Below are positions 53,332 through 58,349 of a DNA stretch of 58,349 nucleotides, piece by piece. The notes under the pieces were generated by a model. It did no database searches and was not told the origin of the DNA. It saw only the letters and a list, made by a program, of their open reading frames with translations. Numbering within the stretch: position 1 is the first letter of the stretch; every line of letters starts with the position of its first letter. The DNA is from UBA6109 sp964506465. Its GTDB lineage: Bacteria > Desulfobacterota > Syntrophia > Syntrophales > UBA6109. The DNA lies in NCBI GenBank assembly GCA_964506465.1, contig CAZDLM010000012.1, positions 1-58,349 of the forward strand, given 5' to 3'. Both the position numbers and the translations under genes were made by a program.

Positions 53332-53943
53332 ATGATTGCGTTGAAGATGTCCGGCCTGCGGGCCTGTTTTCCGGGAGCTCGATGCGGCGGAGCCGCGGGG
53401 ACGATGATCGCGCTGATCGCGGCGTTGGCCCTGCTGGCGGGAAGTGCCTGGGCGGCTGGAGAACGGAAGAAAGAGATGAAGGCGGACAAGAGCGAGCCCA
53501 TTCATATTACGGCCGATCGGCTCGACGCCTATAACGAACAGCGACTCGTTGTTTTTTCAGGGAACGCCGTTGCGACGCAGGCCGACAAGGTGATCAACGC
53601 GGACAGCCTGCATTTGTTCTACCGCAAGGATACCTCCGATCCGAATCAGGCGGTCAAGGGCCTCGGGAATACCGGGGACCTTGAGAAGATGGAGGCCAAA
53701 GGCAATGTCACGATTACGCAGGGCGAGAGGATCGTGACAGGGGACCATGCCGTGTTCTATCAGGACGAACAGACGATCATCGTCACCGGCAACGCGGTGC
53801 TGAAGGAGGCCAAGAATGTCATCCGGGGAGAGCGGATCGTCGTTCTGATGAACGAAAGCCGCGGAACGGTCGAGAGCGGGGAAAACAAACGCGTGACGGC
53901 TACGATCTATCCTACGGAGAAGAAGGAAAAGGAGAAACCATAA
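53332..53943 (+). CDS. lptA: LPS export periplasmic protein LptA
   Basis: A protein of about 203 residues. A signal peptide (AALALLAGSAWAA) is followed by the OstA/LptA beta fold (HITADRLDAYNEQRLVVFSG; MEAKGNVTITQGERIVTGDH). ATG 53332 follows AAGGTG by six bases and is preferred; GTG 53323 and ATG 53404 are in-frame alternatives. It bridges the inner- and outer-membrane parts of the LPS export bridge. The gene ends 32 bases before lptB. Confidence 0.92.
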   Translation: MIALKMSGLRACFPGARCGGAAGTMIALIAALALLAGSAWAAGERKKEMKADKSEPIHITADRLDAYNEQRLVVFSGNAVATQADKVINADSLHLFYRKDTSDPNQAVKGLGNTGDLEKMEAKGNVTITQGERIVTGDHAVFYQDEQTIIVTGNAVLKEAKNVIRGERIVVLMNESRGTVESGENKRVTATIYPTEKKEKEKP

Positions 53944-53975
53944 GCGATCGGGGTCCGGTTCGCGAAGCAACGAAG

Positions 53976-54755
53976 ATGGGAATACTGTCGGCAAGAAAAC
54001 TCGTAAAGGAATACGGGGGCAGGCGGGTCGTCAGTGGCCTGGACCTCGATATCTGTACAGGCGAAGTGGTCGGTCTTCTGGGACCCAACGGGGCGGGAAA
54101 GACGACGACCTTCTACATGGTTGTGGGCCTGGTGAAACCGGACGGCGGTCAAATCCTTCTGGACGGAGAGGACATCAGCTCCTGTCCCATGTACATCCGC
54201 GCTCGAAAAGGCATCAACTACCTTCCGCAGGAACCCTCTATCTTCCGAAAACTGACCGTGGCGGAAAACATCCTTGCCGTTCTGGAAACGCTGGATCTGG
54301 ACCAAAAGGCGCGGGACGAGCGGCTGGAGGAATTGCTGGCGGAGCTCGATTTGACGGCGCTCGCCCACAATCCCGCCTATTCACTTTCGGGAGGGGAACG
54401 CCGCAGGGTGGAGATCACCCGTGCCCTGGTCACGATGCCGCGCTACATCCTTCTGGACGAGCCCTTCGCGGGCATCGATCCGCTGGCGGTAGCCGAAATC
54501 CAGAAGATCGTCGGCAAGCTCAAATCCAAGGGGATCGGCGTCGTCATTTCCGACCACAACGTGCGGGAGACGCTGTCTGTGTGCGACCGCGCCTATATCG
54601 TCAATGAAGGAAACATCCTGATAGAAGGGACTCCGGAGGCGATCGCCGCCTGCGAGGTCGCGAGGAGGATCTATTTCGGTGAGAATTTCGTTCTCGACGC
54701 TTCCATGCGGAAGGTTCAGGTCGAGGGCGATCGGGAAGAGGGGGCGCGCCGTTAG
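53976..54755 (+). CDS. lptB: LPS export ABC transporter ATP-binding protein LptB
   Basis: A 259-residue ABC ATPase with Walker A LLGPNGAGKTTTFYMVVGL, Q-loop YLPQEPSIFRKLT, signature YSLSGGERRRVEITRAL, Walker B YILLDEPFAGIDP and H-loop SDHNVRET. It pairs with LptF/LptG encoded elsewhere. The last 15 residues (QVEGDREEGARR) extend beyond the E. coli protein. Confidence 0.97.
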   Translation: MGILSARKLVKEYGGRRVVSGLDLDICTGEVVGLLGPNGAGKTTTFYMVVGLVKPDGGQILLDGEDISSCPMYIRARKGINYLPQEPSIFRKLTVAENILAVLETLDLDQKARDERLEELLAELDLTALAHNPAYSLSGGERRRVEITRALVTMPRYILLDEPFAGIDPLAVAEIQKIVGKLKSKGIGVVISDHNVRETLSVCDRAYIVNEGNILIEGTPEAIAACEVARRIYFGENFVLDASMRKVQVEGDREEGARR

Positions 54756-54785
54756 GCGCAGCCTGATGCATCAGCGGAATCGGTT

Positions 54786-56234
54786 ATGGCTTTCGAACTG
54801 AAACAGCATCTCAAACTCAGCCAGCAGCTCATCATGACGCCGCAACTCCAGCAGGCGATCAAACTCCTGCAATTATCGCGGCTGGAGCTGGTGGAGGCGA
54901 TCAATCAGGAAATGGAGGAGAACCCCCTTCTCGAGGAAGCCGTGGCCGACGAAGAATCGGAAGCTTCGACGGACGTGGAGTCCGTTGAGGCGCAGACCGC
55001 GCCGGAAACGAAGCGGACCGAGGAATTGACGGGGGAAGGGGACGGGAAGGAGGATTTCGACTGGTCCGGCTATCTCGAGGATTACAGTCCAAGCATTTCC
55101 GCCCGGGACCGCAATGATGCCGACGCCCCGAGCTGGGAGAATCTCCTCGTTGTCAAATCGACCCTGAACGATTATCTCATGTGGCAACTCGGTCTTGCTC
55201 CCATGACGGATCAGGAGTGCAGGATCGGAGAACAGATTATCGGCAACATCGATCCGAACGGGTATCTTGCCGCGTCCGTCGAAGAAATCGCTGCGTTGGA
55301 ATCCGTGGAACCGACGACCGTAGAGTGTGTGCTGAAGAGGATTCAGGAATTCGACCCCCCGGGAATCGCCGCGCGCGATCTCAAGGAATGCCTTTTGATC
55401 CAGTCCAGGATTCTGCAGATGCAGGGTACGCTGGTCGATCGAATTATCGAGCATCACATCAAAGATCTGGAAATAAAGAATTACGCCAATATAGCGCGTA
55501 AATTGAAAGTGTCGCTTCAGGACGTGCTCACGGCCGTCGAAGTGATCGGCAACATGGATCCGAAGCCCGGAAGCAGTTACAACGATGACAGGATCCAGAC
55601 CATCATACCGGATGTGTATGTCGTCAAATCGGGCGATGACTACAAGGTCACCCTCAATGACGATGGGATGCCCAGGCTGCGGATCAGCGGCTTCTATCGC
55701 AATCTTGTCGGAGGAAGCCCTCCCGGGACGGGTGCCGAGAACGGAAAAAAGTATATCCGCGAGAGAATGCAGTCCGCCGCGTGGCTGATCAAGAGCATCC
55801 AGCAGAGGCAGCGAACGATTTTCAAGGTCGCCGAAAGCATCGTACAGTTCCAGCGGAGCTTCCTGGACAGCGGCATCTCGTGCCTGAAGCCTTTGGTCTT
55901 GAGAGACGTTGCGGAGAGCGTCGGCATGCACGAATCCACGATCAGCCGGGTCGTGACCAACAAGTACATGCATACCCCTCAGGGCATTTATGAAATGAAG
56001 TTCTTCTTCAGCAGCAGCCTGAAGAACGCCGATGGAGAAGCCATTGCGTCCAAGTGCGTCAAGGAGGAGATCCGCAAGATCGTCGTCGCCGAGGGCCACA
56101 AGAAGCCCTACAGCGACAGCGACATCGTTGCGATGTTGGCAAAGTCCGGAATCCACATCGCACGGCGAACTGTGGCCAAGTACAGGGAGATGATGGGGAT
56201 TTTGCCGTCGTCGCGAAGAAAGAAGATGTTTTGA
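54786..56234 (+). CDS. rpoN: RNA polymerase sigma-54 factor
   Basis: A 482-residue sigma54. Region I has LKQHLKLSQQLIMTPQLQQ (glutamine-rich, at the start). It is followed by an acidic linker, a core-binding region, a helix-turn-helix (about 370-400), and the RpoN box IARRTVAKYREMMGI near the end. It starts 30 bases after lptB, in the standard lptB-rpoN order. It uses bEBP activators not present in this window. Confidence 0.97.
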   Translation: MAFELKQHLKLSQQLIMTPQLQQAIKLLQLSRLELVEAINQEMEENPLLEEAVADEESEASTDVESVEAQTAPETKRTEELTGEGDGKEDFDWSGYLEDYSPSISARDRNDADAPSWENLLVVKSTLNDYLMWQLGLAPMTDQECRIGEQIIGNIDPNGYLAASVEEIAALESVEPTTVECVLKRIQEFDPPGIAARDLKECLLIQSRILQMQGTLVDRIIEHHIKDLEIKNYANIARKLKVSLQDVLTAVEVIGNMDPKPGSSYNDDRIQTIIPDVYVVKSGDDYKVTLNDDGMPRLRISGFYRNLVGGSPPGTGAENGKKYIRERMQSAAWLIKSIQQRQRTIFKVAESIVQFQRSFLDSGISCLKPLVLRDVAESVGMHESTISRVVTNKYMHTPQGIYEMKFFFSSSLKNADGEAIASKCVKEEIRKIVVAEGHKKPYSDSDIVAMLAKSGIHIARRTVAKYREMMGILPSSRRKKMF

Positions 56235-56373
56235 TCCCTGTTTGGGAATTTCGTCGAAGGCCCGGACCGGAAAAGGATGCGGGCATTCGGCGGGAATGGT
56301 GGTCGTTTTTCCGGGAAAAAAGGATTGACAGCCGGGGGAGTTCCCTGGATCAACCCCGGCTTCGCTGCCACAC

Positions 56374-56400
56374 AGGGCTTATCCCGCAACGGGAAGCCCT
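56374..56400. other. Hairpin in rpoN-hpf gap
   Basis: A 7-base-pair outer stem (AGGGCTT/AAGCCCT) with an inner CCCG/CGGG stem and a CAA loop, 30 bases before the hpf ATG. No T-run follows. It may be a processing or stability element in the rpoN-hpf message. Confidence 0.4.
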
Positions 56401-56429
56401 TTCAGAATCCGAATGAGGAGGTAACCGCT

Positions 56430-56963
56430 ATGAAGATCTCTCTGACGTTCAGAAATTCCGAAGGGGAATCTTGGCAGAAGGAATACATCGAGGACCGGCT
56501 CAAAAAGCTCAACAAGTATATCGATCATCCTTCGGAAGCGAGAGTCGTTCTTTCCGTGGAGAAATTTCGAAACGTAGCGGATATCAACCTGACGGCTAAC
56601 GGGATGGTTGTCAACGCCAAGGAAGAGGCCAAGGACATGCATCTGGCGATCGACGAGGCGGTCGACAAGATTGAACGGCGTCTGAAGAAGCATCGGGAGC
56701 GAATCCGCGGTCACAAGGCGGCGGGTGCGGAGGAGCGTTCGGATGCGGAGACAGCCGCCGAAGAGTCGGAGGAGTCTGCCGAAGGGAAGATCCTGGAAAC
56801 CCGGAGGGTCGTGCTGAAGCCCATGTCCGTCGAAGACGCCCTCATGGAACTGGAGGCGGGGAAGAATCAGTTCATCATTTTCCGCGATTCTTCCTCCGAG
56901 CAGGTGGCCGTCATCTATCGCGCGCCCAAAGGCAAGTTTGTCCTTCTGGAAACGAAAGGCTGA
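56430..56963 (+). CDS. hpf: Ribosome hibernation promoting factor, long form
   Basis: A 177-residue HPF/YfiA protein. The N-terminal alpha/beta domain (MKISLTFRNSEGESWQ to about residue 95) binds the decoding site. The charged linker is followed by the C-terminal dimerisation domain (VVLKPMSVEDALMELEAGKN, VAVIYRAPKGKFVLLE). The long form mediates 100S dimers. A strong GAGGAGGT site (56415-56422) sets the start at ATG 56430. The rpoN-hpf-ptsN order matches other Proteobacteria. Confidence 0.95.
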   Translation: MKISLTFRNSEGESWQKEYIEDRLKKLNKYIDHPSEARVVLSVEKFRNVADINLTANGMVVNAKEEAKDMHLAIDEAVDKIERRLKKHRERIRGHKAAGAEERSDAETAAEESEESAEGKILETRRVVLKPMSVEDALMELEAGKNQFIIFRDSSSEQVAVIYRAPKGKFVLLETKG

Positions 56964-56985
56964 AAGATTCCGGGTGGATTTCCCT

Positions 56986-57447
56986 ATGAAGATCTCAGAG
57001 ATCCTGCATCCGGACGCCGTTGTCGAACGCCTGAGCGCGGTGACAAAAAAGGAGGCCCTCCTGGAACTGGTCGGACCCTTGTCGCGCCTTCGGGAGGGGC
57101 TGGATCGGGACCGGATGGTCGACATTCTTCTCGATAGAGAGAAACTCGGCAGCACGGGGGTCGGGGAGGGCATCGCCATTCCTCATGGGAAGATCTCCGG
57201 TCTGAACGACGTAATCGTTTCTTTCGGCAGGAGTGCGCACGGCGTCGACTTTGAGGCCATGGACGGCAAGCCCGTCCACCTGTTCTTTCTGCTGATGGCG
57301 CCGGAGGGCTGCGCGGGGGTGCACCTGAAAGCGCTGGCCAAGATCTCCCGGATGCTCAAGGACATTCCATTCCGCAAACGGCTCATGGAAGCGAAGTCGG
57401 CTGCGGAGCTTTACCGGTTGATTGTGGAACAGGACGATTTGTGTTGA
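56986..57447 (+). CDS. ptsN: PTS IIA-like nitrogen regulatory protein PtsN
   Basis: A 153-residue EIIA-Ntr. The phospho-accepting His67 lies in GEGIAIPHGKISGLN, and the fold is the standard IIA type (LGSTGVGEGIAIPHGK; VHLFFLLMAPEGCAG). It starts at ATG 56986, 22 bases after hpf. With a downstream HPr-kinase-like gene and rapZ, it points to an Ntr-type phosphotransfer system that regulates carbon and nitrogen balance. Confidence 0.95.
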   Translation: MKISEILHPDAVVERLSAVTKKEALLELVGPLSRLREGLDRDRMVDILLDREKLGSTGVGEGIAIPHGKISGLNDVIVSFGRSAHGVDFEAMDGKPVHLFFLLMAPEGCAGVHLKALAKISRMLKDIPFRKRLMEAKSAAELYRLIVEQDDLC

Positions 57448-58022
57448 ACGGTCACGGGCATGTCTTCATGAGAGGTCGTTTCTTCCGGGATCTGTTTCGT
57501 TCGCGCGGAGATCTGCACCTTCTGAGAAGCCGCCTGAAGGCCGCGATCAACGAGAGGTGCCATCGTCGTATGTCGGTGCACGCCTCGCTGGTCCGGATAT
57601 CGGGGATCGGAACGCTGATTGCGGGGGAAAGCGGCGCCGGCAAGACCACCTGTGCCGTTGACCTCGCACGCAAAGGACATAAGTGGATTGCCGACGATAT
57701 CGTGGTCGTCGAAGAGAGAATCGGTCTGCTGGTCGGCTCCGGACATCCGCGGACGCGCCGCCTGCTTGCCCTGGACGGGAAAATCGTCCCTGCGCGACGT
57801 CTTCTTGGAACGGAGGCGGTGGATGATGATGCGCCGATTGACATGGTCATAGAACTCGGCGGCGTCCCCTCCTCAGGACCCGAGAGGGTTTCCCGCGGAT
57901 GCCGCATTCTTGGCCGGCCTCTTCCCTGCTGGCGTCTTCCTGCGACCCTTACCCGGTCGGGGGTGGTCGCCGCCGTGGAAAGCTTGGCGAAACAGCTTCG
58001 AAACTCCGGAGAGAGAATGTGA
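57441..58022 (+). CDS. HPr kinase/phosphorylase-like protein, short form
   Basis: A 193-residue protein with the Walker A ISGIGTLIAGESGAGKTT (about residues 53-70) and HprK-type IADDIVVVEE. The N-terminal domain of full HprK is missing, giving a catalytic-domain-only form as is common in Proteobacteria. It overlaps the ptsN end and the rapZ start (GTGA), so it belongs to the same operon. It probably phosphorylates a Ser on HPr (Npr); the last part of the family signature is less clear. Confidence 0.8.
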   Translation: MLNGHGHVFMRGRFFRDLFRSRGDLHLLRSRLKAAINERCHRRMSVHASLVRISGIGTLIAGESGAGKTTCAVDLARKGHKWIADDIVVVEERIGLLVGSGHPRTRRLLALDGKIVPARRLLGTEAVDDDAPIDMVIELGGVPSSGPERVSRGCRILGRPLPCWRLPATLTRSGVVAAVESLAKQLRNSGERM

Positions 58023-58349
58023 GAGCCCCCCGCATCGTAGTGATTACGGGCATGTCCGGTTCCGGTAAGACAACCGCCCTCCGGGCCCTTGAGGACATGG
58101 GTTTTTTCTGCGTGGACAATATGCCCGTCGTCCTCTGGCCGAAGTTTCTGGAGATCCAGTTCCGTCAAGCCAAGGGGGCGTGCGATGTCGCGCTGGTGAT
58201 GGACCTGAGAGAGCAGGGTTTCCTGGACAAGTACGCCCGGATCTTTCAACGCCTGAAGGACAAGGGCTTTCGCATCGAGATTCTGTTCCTGGATGCATCG
58301 GATGAGGCGCTGCTTCACCGGTTCAGTGAAACGAGGCGCGTGCATCCGC
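58019..58349 (+). CDS. rapZ: RNase adapter protein RapZ, N-terminal part
   Basis: A partial CDS, cut by the end of the window (about 110 residues seen). It starts at GTG 58019, overlapping the HPr-kinase-like stop. It has Walker A VVITGMSGSGKTTALRALED, FFCVDNMPVVLWPKFLE, and LDASDEALLHRFSETRR, all typical of the N-terminal domain of RapZ (formerly YvcJ/YhbJ). It is expected to continue about 180 residues beyond. Confidence 0.95.
   Translation, partial: MRAPRIVVITGMSGSGKTTALRALEDMGFFCVDNMPVVLWPKFLEIQFRQAKGACDVALVMDLREQGFLDKYARIFQRLKDKGFRIEILFLDASDEALLHRFSETRRVHP

Overview
The window is a 58 kb piece of a GC-rich Gram-negative bacterial genome. Two 10-base runs of N (3154-3163 and 21609-21618) show that it is a scaffold, probably from a draft or metagenome-assembled genome. 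Several features fit an anaerobic deltaproteobacterium (Desulfobacterota), possibly a syntroph of the Syntrophales type. These are a selenocysteine formate dehydrogenase with NuoE/NuoF-like partners, a tungsten-type aldehyde:ferredoxin oxidoreductase, the kdsA-kdsC-lptC-lptA-lptB-rpoN-hpf-ptsN-hprK-rapZ order, many two-component parts, and MetX/MetW. The taxonomic placement is inference from gene content.

Layout. 1-1150: end of metX and metW (methionine synthesis). 1346-7622: heavy-metal (Cu/Ag type) RND efflux operon with a small YtkA-like protein, an outer-membrane factor, an adaptor and a CusA pump. 7636-14791: a divergent protein with a possible RelA/SpoT-like segment, a lipoprotein, a methyltransferase, an MFS transporter, tex and a flavin reductase. 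15014-17692: aldehyde oxidoreductase plus a CMD-fold protein. 17726-23296: a frameshifted exported protein, a MASE3 histidine kinase, a universal stress protein, a scaffold gap with gene ends on both sides, TerC and a PGPGW protein. 23687-27476: response regulator, small proteins, an OmpA protein with five TSP3 repeats, and an aquaporin. 27690-28745: tRNA-Arg(CCG) and metF. 28906-32706: LysM amidase, a small secreted protein and pepA. 33065-35854: a four-gene pseudopilin/PilX-like cluster. 36095-38383: a lysine-rich protein, a frameshifted cyclic-nucleotide-binding protein, a Tim44-like protein and a small exported protein.

38520-47913 is the most interesting block. It is one long minus-strand operon that begins with five small genes of regulatory look (DRTGG, ATPase, DRTGG, PHP, ATPase). 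It continues into a soluble formate dehydrogenase complex: NuoE-like, 2Fe-2S protein, a NuoF-GltD fusion, and FdhA. FdhA is interrupted by an in-frame TGA at 40152-40154, followed by an excellent bacterial SECIS hairpin with a GGUCU loop, so it reads as one 898-residue selenoprotein. The flavin fusion suggests coupling of formate/CO2 to NAD(H) and possibly NADP(H) or ferredoxin.

48276-58349: xerD, a large TPR membrane protein, and the Kdo/LPS-transport genes followed by rpoN, hpf, ptsN, an HPr-kinase-like gene and the start of rapZ. Genes here overlap or lie close together and probably form one or two transcripts.

Two genes (17726-18290 and 36589-37058) are broken by frameshifts that a single added G in a G-rich tract would repair. 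Base-calling errors are therefore as likely as real pseudogenes.
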